Source: Mesorhizobium sp. M3A.F.Ca.ET.080.04.2.1 (GTDB taxonomy: Bacteria; Pseudomonadota; Alphaproteobacteria; Rhizobiales; Rhizobiaceae). Taken from it: DNA of 64,000 bases. Under the pieces are notes generated by a model. It saw only the letters and a program-made list of their open reading frames with translations, did not search any database and had not been told where the DNA came from. The stretch is taken from assembly GCF_003952525.1 (NCBI RefSeq), contig NZ_CP034451.1, positions 186,001 through 250,000 of the forward strand. The letters are read 5' to 3'. Shown piece after piece: positions 45,681 to 54,814 of the stretch; the first letter of the stretch is position 1, and every line of letters begins with the position of its first letter. The translations under genes were made by a program, and so were the position numbers.

Positions 45681-45698
45681 TATGTCAACGTTTACATA
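45681..45698. promoter_or_regulatory. LacI/GalR-type operator palindrome
   Basis: TATGTCAACGTTTACATA is symmetric in 16 of 18 positions and has the central CG of LacI-family operators. It lies just upstream of the TetR remnant, in a stretch between the convergent lysR and binding-protein genes. It resembles the site at 17818-17833. No adjacent intact gene would obviously use it. Confidence 0.4.
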
Positions 45699-45970
45699 GC
45701 CTCGCGCATTTGCGCGGATGAGATCGACCGGGCCTCCCCGATGGCGCTTTTATGCCGCCGGGCGTAACAACAATAACGCCGACATCGAAGCGCCATTTCA
45801 ATACGAAGCCCGTTCCGATGCCTCCGAGCATGTTTGGTAGCATGAAACCAATTATCGCAGGCCGATTGGATCCTTGCCTCATTGAGGTGACCTTGCCAAA
45901 GCGGTTCTCCTCATTTTGACGAATTTGCTCCAAAAGCCTGATCACTATGGGCGGCCGTCATTCAGCTGAC

Positions 45971-47092
45971 CTATTGCTGCAGCCACGCGTTAAGACGCTC
46001 GGTGAGCGAAGGCAGATTCTCTTTATAGTATGAGGAATCCTCCCTTATAGCGGTTTTAAGGTTTTCTCCCCCGACCAGATAGGATCTGACATTAGCTGGG
46101 TAATCGGTGAGTGAGAGTCCCTTGATGTTGGTGGCGTATGGCACGCGAGAGACGAAATTGATCTGGCCCTTCTTGTCCAAAATCCACATGGCGATCGCTG
46201 CCTGACCGGCCCGATCATTAGGCGCTCCCTTTGGAACGGCCAACACCGCAGTGCTGTACAGCGCCTGGTTCCAAGACAAACCGATAGGTGCATGATCCTC
46301 ATTCACCGCACCTGCGATGCGTCCGTTCCAACTGACCCCGATTTGACATTCACCCGTCGTCAGATACTGAATGCCTTGGGCACCGCTACTCCACCAGACG
46401 ATCTGATCTTTGATGGTATCCAGTTTCTTTAGTGCTCTATCGACGTCCAGCGGGTAGAGTTGGTCAGGTTTGACGCCGTCGGCAAGCAAAGCGGATTCGA
46501 AGGTTGCCCCGGTCTGAGCATTCTTAAACATACAGCGCTTGCCAGGGAATTTTTTGAGATCGTAAAAATCCGCCCAGCTTCCGGGGTGTGGACCCGACAT
46601 GGGAAACGCTTGCGTGTTCCAAATCATTTGGATGCTGTAATTCATCATTCTGATGCCGTAATCGTCCACATCGGCGGGGTCGAGTTGGTCGAGCGGGATC
46701 AATGACCGGTCAAGCTTCTCCAGATAACCTGCAGCTTTGGCTCTTTCCAACTCCGACGTGCCCGGCAACTCAATTAGCGACCAGGGGGGCGGATTTCCGG
46801 TTTGCATCCAGGCGTAAAACTTGGTCGGATCAGGATAGACGTCCGAGCGAAATCGGACTCCGGTAAGATCCGCAAATCTGCTAAAGACCGTAGCGTTGCG
46901 GGCTTCGGTCGTTGGGCCGCCACTGGTGTCGTAGAACAACACTTCCCCTTTCAAGCCATCGAACGTCTTTTCCGGAAAGGTTGCTTTGGGGAATTCATCG
47001 CTGTTGCGCGACTGTGCCGCGGCGCCTGTTGCCAATGACGCCAAACCAGCCACGACGATTGCCGCAATCGTGGAACGACTGACAATATGCAT
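45971..47092 (-). CDS. Extracellular solute-binding protein, PotD-like
   Basis: The 373-residue periplasmic protein has a signal peptide with hydrophobic core TIAAIVVAGLASLATG and a likely cut after AAAQS. It belongs to the spermidine/putrescine-binding (PotD) superfamily, shown by GEVLFYDTSGGPT, SWADFYDLKKFPGKRCMFKN and VWWSSGAQGIQYLTTGECQI. GGAGGAG precedes the ATG. It is the last gene of the ABC operon (fused permease, ATPase, binding protein). Polyamine-type transporters also carry opines, amino acids and other cationic or amino compounds, so the substrate is left open. Confidence 0.88.
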   Translation of the reverse strand: MHIVSRSTIAAIVVAGLASLATGAAAQSRNSDEFPKATFPEKTFDGLKGEVLFYDTSGGPTTEARNATVFSRFADLTGVRFRSDVYPDPTKFYAWMQTGNPPPWSLIELPGTSELERAKAAGYLEKLDRSLIPLDQLDPADVDDYGIRMMNYSIQMIWNTQAFPMSGPHPGSWADFYDLKKFPGKRCMFKNAQTGATFESALLADGVKPDQLYPLDVDRALKKLDTIKDQIVWWSSGAQGIQYLTTGECQIGVSWNGRIAGAVNEDHAPIGLSWNQALYSTAVLAVPKGAPNDRAGQAAIAMWILDKKGQINFVSRVPYATNIKGLSLTDYPANVRSYLVGGENLKTAIREDSSYYKENLPSLTERLNAWLQQ

Positions 47093-47104
47093 TGGTATCT
47101 CCTC

Positions 47105-48250
47105 CTAGATTATTTTCTCACTTTGCGCAGGAAAGGCTCTGGGCGATCCGAACTGCCACGCTATTTCGACGAAGCATCCGTCCTCGAATTCCTCGTCACG
47201 CGAGCCATCAAGCTCTGCCTCCAAGTCAATTCCGCTCGCCTCTAACTTCAGCCTCAGCCGATTTCCCAAGAATGTGCGGGATCGCACGAAGCCACCGACG
47301 AAAGTAGCCGGTGCACCGGAACGGGATTGCATCGACTTACAGCGCTTTACGGAAATCTGCTCAGGACGCACCACAACAACGACTGGCATACCAGCTGTTG
47401 CGCCGTCCGCGGGGACCGCGTCAATCACAAGTCCACCTACATCGACACGGCCTGCCCCACCTGATATCTCCCTTAACAGACCCTTCATCCGGCAGGTTTC
47501 GCCCACAAAATTGGCGACGAAAAGGTTTGTCGGATCACGGTATATGGTTCGAGGACTATCGAGTTGGAGGACCCTGCCAGCCTCCATGACAGCAATCCTG
47601 TCCGACAGCAGAAATGCCTCGTCCTGATCGTGAGTGACGTAAATGGCCGTGACTTTGGTGTCGCGCTGTATGCGTTTGAGCTCAAGACCGAGCTCTTGAC
47701 GAAGGCGCCGATCCAACGCTCCGAGAGGCTCGTCCAGCAACAAGAGTTTTGGCGCCGGTGCCAGAGCGCGGGCGACCGCCACGCGCTGCTGCTGGCCACC
47801 GCTCAATTCGCTAGGGAACCGGCTCCCCAGAGACGATAGATGCGTGAGCTCCATCATCTCATCGGTGCGAGCTTTTAGCCTAGCGGCCGGGTATCTTCTC
47901 AGTTTGAGCCCAAACCCGATATTGTCTCTGACGCTGAGATGCGGAAAGAGCGCATAGTTCTGGAAGACGAAGCCTATGTCGCGCTTTTCTATAGGAAGAT
48001 GTGTGACATCGCGTCCCCCGATCGACACGGCCCCCTCTGTCGGCTCCGTCAACCCGGCAATGATCCGCAAGAGAGTTGTCTTTCCAGAGCCGCTTGATCC
48101 TAAGAGCGTCAAGAATTCACCGTGCCTTACACGAAGACAGATTTCATGGAGCGCGATGAGCTGTCCAAACAGCTTCTTCACAGATCGGATATCGAGAGCC
48201 GCGGATTCAAGCGGTCTTGTAGGATTGAGTTCTCGCACGCTGATCGTCAC
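47105..48250 (-). CDS. ABC transporter ATPase, PotA-like
   Basis: The 381-residue ATPase has Walker A LLGSSGSGKTTLL, the signature ELSGGQQQRVAVARALA, Walker B LLLLDEPLGALD and the switch YVTHDQDEAFLLSDR. A C-terminal TOBE domain (about 290-360) includes VVVVRPEQISVKR. The start codon is GTG, with GAGG eight bases upstream. It is 12 bases upstream of the binding-protein gene and 30 bases downstream of the fused permease, a compact operon. Confidence 0.9.
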   Translation of the reverse strand: MTISVRELNPTRPLESAALDIRSVKKLFGQLIALHEICLRVRHGEFLTLLGSSGSGKTTLLRIIAGLTEPTEGAVSIGGRDVTHLPIEKRDIGFVFQNYALFPHLSVRDNIGFGLKLRRYPAARLKARTDEMMELTHLSSLGSRFPSELSGGQQQRVAVARALAPAPKLLLLDEPLGALDRRLRQELGLELKRIQRDTKVTAIYVTHDQDEAFLLSDRIAVMEAGRVLQLDSPRTIYRDPTNLFVANFVGETCRMKGLLREISGGAGRVDVGGLVIDAVPADGATAGMPVVVVVRPEQISVKRCKSMQSRSGAPATFVGGFVRSRTFLGNRLRLKLEASGIDLEAELDGSRDEEFEDGCFVEIAWQFGSPRAFPAQSEKII

Positions 48251-48280
48251 GGTCTAATCCTCATCAAAAGTTAGTGGCGT

Positions 48281-49987
48281 TCATCTTACTTGCTGAACGC
48301 GTATCGCCATCCCAAGCACCACCAGGGCAATCAGCAGCGTCGCAAGCGCAGGAACCACCGGCTCAACGCCGCTTTGGAGATACGAAAAGATTCTGACCGG
48401 CAGTGTCTTGTTGAAGCTGGTCTGGAACAGGGCGATCACAGCTTCGTCCCATGAGGTCACGAAGCTAATAATCAGCGACCCCAGCAAGGACCCTTTGATA
48501 TTGGGAATTGTCACACTCCAAAATGCGCGGGTTCTTGACGATCCAAGTGCGCGTGCCGCCGCTTCGAGATCTGGATCGAAATCATCGAGGGCGGATGAGA
48601 GAACCGCGAACGCAAGCGGGATTGCAATCACCATGTGAAGCGGCACCAGCCCGCAAATCGAATCAAGCAGGCCGAGGCGCGTTTCCACGTCGAACATCCC
48701 AATTGCCAAAAGGATGATCGGCACCACCAGTGGCGCGTAGACGGCGGTCTGCATCACGGCGCGCAGAAATCGGGAACGGAACCCTGAAACCGCACGAGCA
48801 AGTCCCAAGGCAACTAGCGTTGAAAGGATCGCCGTCAGCAGTCCGACTGCCAGGCTCCTGCCTATGGCGTGAATCCAATCAGGATCATGAAAGATGTCTT
48901 GGTACCATTTGAACGTCCATCGTTCAGGAGGGAAATGGATAATGCGGGAGGCGCCAAACGATGTGAGGATGGTTACGATCAGCGGAAGCAATAAGAATGT
49001 GATCGACGCTGCGGCAACGCACCACAACAACGTCACCGTGGCGGAGAACTTGAGTTTTTCAGTCCCGCTGGTTCCCTTCGTTCCAGACGAAGACGGCCTA
49101 ATAAGTTGTGAGAGCCCAGCCAGCCTGATGACGATCAGGTAACCTAACAGAGAGATGACAAGCAGCAGAACGCCGATCGCGCTTGCCACTCCCCAACGAA
49201 AAACCGAAATCTGCTGCTGGATGTAAAGGGCGACGGTCAGCCCACTGGCCCCACCGAGCACCGCCGGGGTCAGAAAGAACCCGAGCGATAATACAAAAAC
49301 GAGCGTGCACGCGCTTGCGACGACCGGCTTGATCTGCGGCAAAAACACCTGGACGAACGCCTGACCTGGCGTAGCGCCTGTTGCGCGGGCAGCCAGAAGA
49401 ATGGCCGGGTCTACACGTATCATGCCCGAATAGAGGATGATGATCATGAATGGCAAAAGATAGTTTGTCATTCCTATGACGGTTGCTGTCGTATTGAACA
49501 GCAGCTCCAGCCGACCAGCCCCCATCGCTATCAACACCGAATTGACCAGCCCATCGCGGCCCAGAATTATCGTCAGCGAAAAAAGCCGAACCAGAACTGA
49601 CACCCAGAAAGGCAGGAAAATCAGCGTGGTTAATATCGTTGCCGGCGTTCTCGACAGCTTTGAGATCAAATATGCGGTTGGAAATCCGAGCGTGAAACAT
49701 GCCACTGTGGTGTACGCTGAGACTGCGAACGTCCTGGCCACCACGCTGCGCAGCACCGAACTCGACAGAACCTCAATATAGTTTTGCAGAGTGATGCCGC
49801 CCCCATTTGGCGCCGGGCTGTCCAATGTGAGGCTGCGCGTGACTACCAGTGCTAAAGGTAGAACGAAAAATACAGCGGTTAAGGCCAGGTACGGGGCCAT
49901 CAACAGCGCTTTTGTTGTTCCAGCTGCTGGAAGGCGAGCGATGCTCGGCAAGGGCTGCCAGCCAAGCTTTTGCTGAAATGCGGACAA
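48281..49987 (-). CDS. Fused double permease of polyamine-type ABC importer
   Basis: The 568-residue inner-membrane protein contains two permease halves, each with six predicted helices, joined near residue 280-310 by a soluble stretch IRPSSSGTKGTSGTEK. The first EAA loop is ARATGATPGQAFVQVFLP, the second EAAARALGSSRTRAFWSVTIP. PotB and PotC are normally separate. The start is TTG with AAGG six bases upstream. It heads the operon and is divergent from the HTH regulator at 50315, with a 42-bp element in between. A few iron and polyamine systems share this fusion. Confidence 0.88.
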   Translation of the reverse strand: MSAFQQKLGWQPLPSIARLPAAGTTKALLMAPYLALTAVFFVLPLALVVTRSLTLDSPAPNGGGITLQNYIEVLSSSVLRSVVARTFAVSAYTTVACFTLGFPTAYLISKLSRTPATILTTLIFLPFWVSVLVRLFSLTIILGRDGLVNSVLIAMGAGRLELLFNTTATVIGMTNYLLPFMIIILYSGMIRVDPAILLAARATGATPGQAFVQVFLPQIKPVVASACTLVFVLSLGFFLTPAVLGGASGLTVALYIQQQISVFRWGVASAIGVLLLVISLLGYLIVIRLAGLSQLIRPSSSGTKGTSGTEKLKFSATVTLLWCVAAASITFLLLPLIVTILTSFGASRIIHFPPERWTFKWYQDIFHDPDWIHAIGRSLAVGLLTAILSTLVALGLARAVSGFRSRFLRAVMQTAVYAPLVVPIILLAIGMFDVETRLGLLDSICGLVPLHMVIAIPLAFAVLSSALDDFDPDLEAAARALGSSRTRAFWSVTIPNIKGSLLGSLIISFVTSWDEAVIALFQTSFNKTLPVRIFSYLQSGVEPVVPALATLLIALVVLGMAIRVQQVR

Positions 49988-50314
49988 AGCTACCTTTCCT
50001 TCAACCCTTGCTGCACGGTTTCTTTTTCGGAAGAGCCGTCAGAGCAGCGGACGGAGGAACCGCCGTCACGTCGACGAATGCACGGATTATTCGTACGGGC
50101 CGCCAGCGGCTCGGTCTGGTCTGATCAGGTGCGCGGCACTTTCCCGGGACTCGCTGCCAACAGTCCAATCGCTCATCACGACCTCGTGCCGCTTTCGAGT
50201 GCGAACGTTGCTTAAGGGCATGCTTGCACGGCAGGCATCTTGACTCAACGTAAATTGTGTATGCTAACTGCAGCTAATTGCTGCTCTTCCAACTAAAGTT
50301 AGCTGCATACTTTC
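49988..50314. promoter_or_regulatory. Divergent control region of importer operon and HTH regulator
   Basis: No gene is visible in these 327 bases. The half-site GCTAA[C/T]T occurs at 50263-50269 and 50273-50279 in direct repeat, 10 bases apart. It occurs inverted as AGTTAGC at 50297-50303. GTATGC (50259) and GCATAC (50305) add further symmetry. TTGACT at 50240 is a possible -35. This fits control by the HTH protein encoded at 50315. Confidence 0.55.
50244..50285. promoter_or_regulatory. 42-bp shared regulatory element, copy 1
   Basis: The element is CTCAACGTAAAT (50244-50255), a 16-base centre, then AGCTAATTGCTGCT (50272-50285). The second copy at 53092-53133 has the same 12-16-14 layout. 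Ungapped identity is 30 of 42, with 24 of 26 in the two flanking blocks. It lies between the importer operon and the HTH gene. Confidence 0.6.
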
Positions 50315-51181
50315 ATGACTGACATCCTGGCGAGGCTTCGCCTTATGAGCCCTGAACGGCAGCGCGACTATTGCGCCAATCTTCAGTTCTGCTGCGACCA
50401 TTATCGCTCTGTGTCTGAGATTTGCCGGCGTCTCAACATCAACCGGCAACAGTTCAATCGCTATCTCGGTGGAACAACGACGCCTTCGCGACACAATCAC
50501 AAGAAGATCAGTGACTTCTTCGGGCTTGAAGAGGAGGAATTGTTCACACCCCATGATGCTTTCGTTGCATCTTTCAAGCGACGTACGGCTGGACCTCCCT
50601 CCCCTTTCGCTCTGGATCGTTTGGAGCCACTTATTCGATCGATTTCGGGGCACAACGCCTCGGCGCTCGAAGAGTACGAAGGGTTCTATTTCAAATATTT
50701 CTACACTTTTCTCGGAATTCCCAGCATCAAGCGCGAGCTTGTCTATTGGCGTTACGAAAAGGGAGTTTTTATCTCCTCGACCAAGCAACGTTATCTCGGT
50801 CAGGATGAAAGAAGCGCGGCGTCGAGTCGCTACCTTACATTTCGAGGCGTGGTGGGAGCGTTGGATGACAGGCTGTTCGCTCTCGACTTTGATCCGAGGC
50901 CGGGAAGCGAGGTTTCGATGATGTTGCTTTACCCAAAGCGTCGGCTGCTGGAACGTCTTGACGGTATGGTGATCGGCCTCGGACATAGCTGGGATCGTCC
51001 CATCACCTCAGCCCGGCTTGTAATGGAATATCTCGGGAAGAAGATTGATATTCGCGCTGCGTTGAAGATGCTGGGCGCTGTCGACGCTGATGATGTAGTC
51101 ATCCCTGCCGCAATCAAGCGGACAATCAAGAACGACATACACAATGACGAAACGCTGTTTCGCGTTCGAAATCCGCCTTGA
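50315..51181 (+). CDS. HTH (XRE-like) transcriptional regulator with unknown C-terminal domain
   Basis: The 288-residue protein has an N-terminal helix-turn-helix at about residues 25-75, RSVSEICRRLNINRQQFNRY and then KISDFFGLEEEELF, close to Cro/CI-type HTH sequences. The remaining 200 residues form a domain I do not recognise, with ALEEYEGFYFKYFYTFLGIP and ELVYWRYEKGVFIS. ATG 50315 lies 4 bases after the inverted half-site region. It is divergent from the PotABC-like operon, so it probably controls that operon, itself and the oxidase/RidA pair. Confidence 0.82.
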   Translation: MTDILARLRLMSPERQRDYCANLQFCCDHYRSVSEICRRLNINRQQFNRYLGGTTTPSRHNHKKISDFFGLEEEELFTPHDAFVASFKRRTAGPPSPFALDRLEPLIRSISGHNASALEEYEGFYFKYFYTFLGIPSIKRELVYWRYEKGVFISSTKQRYLGQDERSAASSRYLTFRGVVGALDDRLFALDFDPRPGSEVSMMLLYPKRRLLERLDGMVIGLGHSWDRPITSARLVMEYLGKKIDIRAALKMLGAVDADDVVIPAAIKRTIKNDIHNDETLFRVRNPP

Positions 51182-51293
51182 ACAAGCACGGCCATCCGCA
51201 ACTTGCGGAGGCGCCCCTTCCCAGCCACCGTCCAATCAAGGCTGGATAGAGTTCGACGTTCAGTCCGTATGGTCGCTGCGCTGCAGGGGCTGA

Positions 51294-51641
51294 CTAGCGG
51301 CCCGCCGTAAAGGATATCTCGACCAATTCGCCAGGCCCCAACTGGGCCACACCGACGGTTGTTCTCGCCGGCATGTCCGACGGGTTTAGCCACTCGGCCC
51401 AGGCCTGGTTCATCTTTGGTTTTTGTGCGAAGTCGGTGATAAAGATGACGGCCGAAAGAAGCTGTTGTTTGCTGGAGCCAGCGCTTGCCAGAATTGAATC
51501 GGCCCTCTCGAGCAGATCCTTCGTCTGGACGTACATATCGCCGGTGGTGTCCTTGGCGGTGATGCCGCCCAGATAAAGTGTGCCGTCCTTGGCAACGACG
51601 CTGTGCATGATTTCGGATGGGCCGATGCGCTCGATGGCCAT
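51294..51641 (-). CDS. RidA (YjgF/YER057c/UK114) family imine deaminase
   Basis: The 115-residue protein has the chorismate-mutase-like trimer fold. LYLGGITAKDTTGDMYVQT and ILASAGSSKQQLLSAVIFI are family regions. The catalytic arginine lies in PARTTVGVAQLG (Arg93), followed by LVEISF. It hydrolyses reactive enamines or imines to keto acids and ammonia. ATG 51641 has AAGGA upstream and fits the family start. It follows the FAD oxidase gene by 28 bases on the same strand, which pairs the producer of an imine with the enzyme that removes it. Confidence 0.92.
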   Translation of the reverse strand: MAIERIGPSEIMHSVVAKDGTLYLGGITAKDTTGDMYVQTKDLLERADSILASAGSSKQQLLSAVIFITDFAQKPKMNQAWAEWLNPSDMPARTTVGVAQLGPGELVEISFTAGR

Positions 51642-51669
51642 GTTCACGAGATCCTTTTGGTTTTTGGCG

Positions 51670-52770
51670 TTATAAGTAGAAAGCTGCAAGCAGGGGCGAG
51701 GCCGGCTCTCCCAGCACTTGGCTGGCCAGCAGGCTTGCCGAATATGGAGCAAGCGTCAGCCCGTTCGCACCCATTCCATTTCCGATGAAAAGGCCAGCAA
51801 TGCCTGGCGCTGGCCCCAGAAGCGGATTGGACGTGGCGCTAACCGGCCGAAAGCCAACTCTGGTCTCGACTAAAGTGGCTCCTGCGAGACCAGGCGCGAC
51901 GCGCAAGGCTTCGCGAATGACGTCGTGGATCCCACCAGCGGTAACGCGACAATCAAAACCGGAGCCCGTTTCGCGGGTCGCGCCGACCACGACGCGCGAA
52001 TCATCGAATGTCACCAGATAGCTGTCGGCATCGGCCGGGTGCAGCACCGGCCAAGGAGCCGTATCGACACCTGGCAGACGCAGGTGAACAATCTGACCAC
52101 GCTGCGGTTTTACCGGCAAGTTTACGCCAAAGCGTTCCAGCAATTCGGCTGCCCATGCACCAGCCGTGACGACAACCGCATCGGCGTGTAATGTCTCGCC
52201 ATCCACATTAACACCGACGGCCCGGCCCCGCTCGACGACCAGATTGGCATCCCCACGTCTCCACAAAGCGCCGCGGCGAATAGAGGCTCGTTCCAGTGCT
52301 CCTGCCAGAAGGCGTCCGTCCAAGCGGGCGCCTCCAGCAATGTGAAGAGCTGAAAACTGCTTATCAAGCGCTGGAAACAGGTCTTGCGTCTGGGCTGGAT
52401 CGAGTCGCGAAATCTGACCGACCTGAGGTGCAGCCTCAGCGCGGGCACGGACCAGCGCCTCAGGCCCAGCAAGGGCGTCGGAATCTATGGCCAACAGCAT
52501 GGCGCCAGTTCGCCGAAAGCCGAGTTCGGTTTCACCTTCCTCAGCCAAAGCCGGAATGAGGTCATCATAATAGGCGGCTGAGCGGTAGGCCAATTCATAG
52601 AAGGCCTGGCTATTCTCTCTGTCCAACCACGGACAGATAATGCCTGCTCCTGCCGACGTCGCTCGGCCTGCGTCGCCCCGCTCGACCACGATCACCTGAG
52701 CGCGCTTGCACGCTAGATGATAGGCGATGCTCGCACCCACGATGCCTCCGCCGATAACAACGATCCTCAT
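51670..52770 (-). CDS. FAD-dependent amino acid oxidase/dehydrogenase (DAO family)
   Basis: The 366-residue flavoprotein starts MRIVVIGGGIVGASIAYHLA, a dinucleotide motif at residues 3-13, with the FAD ribose contact VVERG after it. AGIICPWLD, AVVVTAGAWAAELL and LFIGNGMGANGLTLAPYSA near the C terminus match the D-amino-acid-dehydrogenase/glycine-oxidase-like group. The product imine suits the RidA partner. ATG 52770 follows AAGGAAATGCC; a start at 52848 is not supported. The 42-bp element at 53092-53133 lies 320 bases upstream. Confidence 0.88.
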   Translation of the reverse strand: MRIVVIGGGIVGASIAYHLACKRAQVIVVERGDAGRATSAGAGIICPWLDRENSQAFYELAYRSAAYYDDLIPALAEEGETELGFRRTGAMLLAIDSDALAGPEALVRARAEAAPQVGQISRLDPAQTQDLFPALDKQFSALHIAGGARLDGRLLAGALERASIRRGALWRRGDANLVVERGRAVGVNVDGETLHADAVVVTAGAWAAELLERFGVNLPVKPQRGQIVHLRLPGVDTAPWPVLHPADADSYLVTFDDSRVVVGATRETGSGFDCRVTAGGIHDVIREALRVAPGLAGATLVETRVGFRPVSATSNPLLGPAPGIAGLFIGNGMGANGLTLAPYSASLLASQVLGEPASPLLAAFYL

Positions 52771-53581
52771 GGCATTTCCTTTGACAACAGGATTCTGACG
52801 GTCCTCGGAAAATCCGAATTTGCCACGCGAGCGAACTGCACCGAGCAACAGAGGTGTGCGAACTCAGCGCCGCCGGCGGCAAGGCCAAGCTCCAGTGAAA
52901 GACGATCGCACTTCGAGGTCTTGCCAGGCCCAAATCTTGCCGGAAGCGCGCTCGGATAGGGGCTCACCTTGGTACGACTGCGATATCTCGCCGCCCAGAG
53001 TCAGTAACCTTGAACCGTGCGAATTCATGTTTGATTGCGATTGCGCCAAGGGATGGTTCCTGCGGCAGATTGTGCACGGGAAATAACCTCGCTCAACCTA
53101 AATAGTATGTTCCTTTTTTAGCTATTTGCTGCTGCCACGGCGCAAAGTGAGCAACATTCGGGAGCACCATCCGTTCGACTGGAACTTCGGTTGGTCCGCC
53201 GAATACTGAGTGTCAATGCCGGATCGGACGACACCACAATCGTTGCGGCGGCGCGGAAATAGAAGGTCGCTTTTAAGAGCAGCCGGCCCAGAGCGTCGCT
53301 TAACGAAGATGCAGGTTGACCCGGATGGCAAACAAGGAGCTCATCCAACCTCTTGCTGCTGCCAGGGCACGGATATAAACGGAAATGTGTACTATGAAGC
53401 CGATGCCGACTCGTACTTCGGAGAAAATTATCGAGCAGTCATAAAGTGCACGACGAGAGTCCCCGCCGCGCTTAATCACCAGTCCTACCTCTGGGCACAG
53501 TCTCCAACGCAAGCGCCCGCATGCGCGCACAATCCGATGGCCAGCTCAAGATCGCCGTACGGATTTGCGCTTCCGGGTCTT
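52771..53581. other. Intergenic region upstream of oxidase-RidA operon
   Basis: About 810 bases with no recognisable gene. It contains the second copy of the 42-bp element (53092-53133). The rest has open frames without family features. Confidence 0.5.
53092..53133. promoter_or_regulatory. 42-bp shared regulatory element, copy 2
   Basis: CTCAACCTAAAT (53092-53103), a 16-base centre and AGCTATTTGCTGCT (53120-53133) match copy 1 at 50244-50285 without gaps, with two mismatches in the 26 flanking bases. It lies 320 bases upstream of the FAD oxidase start, in the same relation to a minus-strand operon as copy 1. Confidence 0.55.
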
Positions 53582-54268
53582 TCAAAGCCCAAGGCGTTTC
53601 TTCAGTTCCGCATTCTCCTTGCGGAGCTGCGCCGCTAGCAGGCCTTTCAGTCGTTTGTTTTCTTCTTCGAGCGCCACAAGATCCTTGAGACCATCACCCT
53701 CAGCTGGGCCGGCGGCGGCTTTCTTCCAATGATAATAGGTCTGTTCTGTAATTCCGACTTCCTTGACCGCAGCCTTGAGTGTGCCACCGCGACCAATCGA
53801 TTTTTCTATCTGGCCGAGTTTGTGCGCGCGCTCGTTTTCGGAGTAGATTTTGCGACCGGTTCGCGTCGTCGGTGTTGCGATTTCTTCCGCTTTGGAAGCT
53901 GTGGCGGCGGCATCGTTTGGCCGGGCTGACTGCGGGCGTCCGCTCTTAACCTTTCGCGCCTTTAGGCCTCTCTTCTTCGTTTCTGTAGTTGCCACCTTCA
54001 TAACCGGTTCGGCGGCAACTTCTGCTGGGTCTTCCAGAGGATTAGCCATTTGAGGTTCCACTCGTGGTTCGTGCAAGCTATGAGCTTCTGCGGTGGGAAG
54101 ACCGGAGTCAATAACCCCACCATTATGCTGCTCCATGTCCTGGAAATGCCTCGCTGTCTCAGCGACCGCTGCCGACAAATCAACGTTAGCCCAGATCGAG
54201 CCTGATCCTTTCTGGTAGTGGCGTCGCTGTTTGACTTCTACGGTGAATTGTCGCGTCTGACGCTTCAT
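53582..54268 (-). CDS. SyrB-like / HTH coiled-coil protein
   Basis: The 228-residue protein is low-complexity and basic in the N-terminal two thirds. It then has HKLGQIEKSIGRGGTLKAAV, the HTH EVGITEQTYYHWKKAA, and a short leucine-rich coiled coil EEENKRLKGLLAAQLRKENA ending in LKKRLGL. This C-terminal pattern resembles rhizobial SyrB-type proteins and the first ORF of IS3-type transposons, which share this HTH plus heptads. I prefer the ATG at 54268, with GGAAGG upstream, to that at 54280. It could be a regulator or a domesticated transposase piece. No partner transposase ORF is present. Confidence 0.65.
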   Translation of the reverse strand: MKRQTRQFTVEVKQRRHYQKGSGSIWANVDLSAAVAETARHFQDMEQHNGGVIDSGLPTAEAHSLHEPRVEPQMANPLEDPAEVAAEPVMKVATTETKKRGLKARKVKSGRPQSARPNDAAATASKAEEIATPTTRTGRKIYSENERAHKLGQIEKSIGRGGTLKAAVKEVGITEQTYYHWKKAAAGPAEGDGLKDLVALEEENKRLKGLLAAQLRKENAELKKRLGL

Positions 54269-54787
54269 GAGGCCTTCCATCGTTACATTTGGAGCAACAA
54301 GAGTCGCTTCTCGACGTCGATGGAACGTGCGGCTCCGGTTGCTGTGGGCGAGATTTATCGGAAAGGTCCAGCCGCTAGCAAGGGATTTTAAAACGATTTA
54401 TCTTTGCCGCCGGTGACCATGAGCTCTCAATTCTGGCGTACGGACGGTGGCGCTACCTCGATGAACCTGCTTGGAAAGCCGGCCTGAAGGACTTGGACGA
54501 TGAATTGACCGAGCTGCGAGGATTACTGGTTACCGGGATCAAGGATGGCCGGCTAGAACAGCGACGCGGATATCTCGATGTACGGGATCACTGCCTGGGG
54601 CGCGATCTTGAGCGTCGCCGCAGCGAATGCCTCGATCGACTTAATGACCTGTTGGTTCGCGCCGCTCTGCCGCAAATTTGATGGCGCTCGAGACTAATGC
54701 GAGCATTGGTGGCAGCAGGGAAGAGGCCGACCCTGTCTCGTTAACGGCGAAACCCAGCGCAGGATGGGGCGTTAGGGCAAACAATAA

Positions 54788-54814
54788 GGCCGTCTCGATC
54801 AGATCGAGACGGCC
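54788..54814. repeat. Perfect inverted repeat, terminator or element boundary
   Basis: GGCCGTCTCGATC and GATCGAGACGGCC form a perfect 13-base inverted repeat around one base, so the real hairpin has about 12 pairs and a small loop. No T-run follows. It is the strongest hairpin noticed in the window and lies in a gene-poor stretch. Confidence 0.6.
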
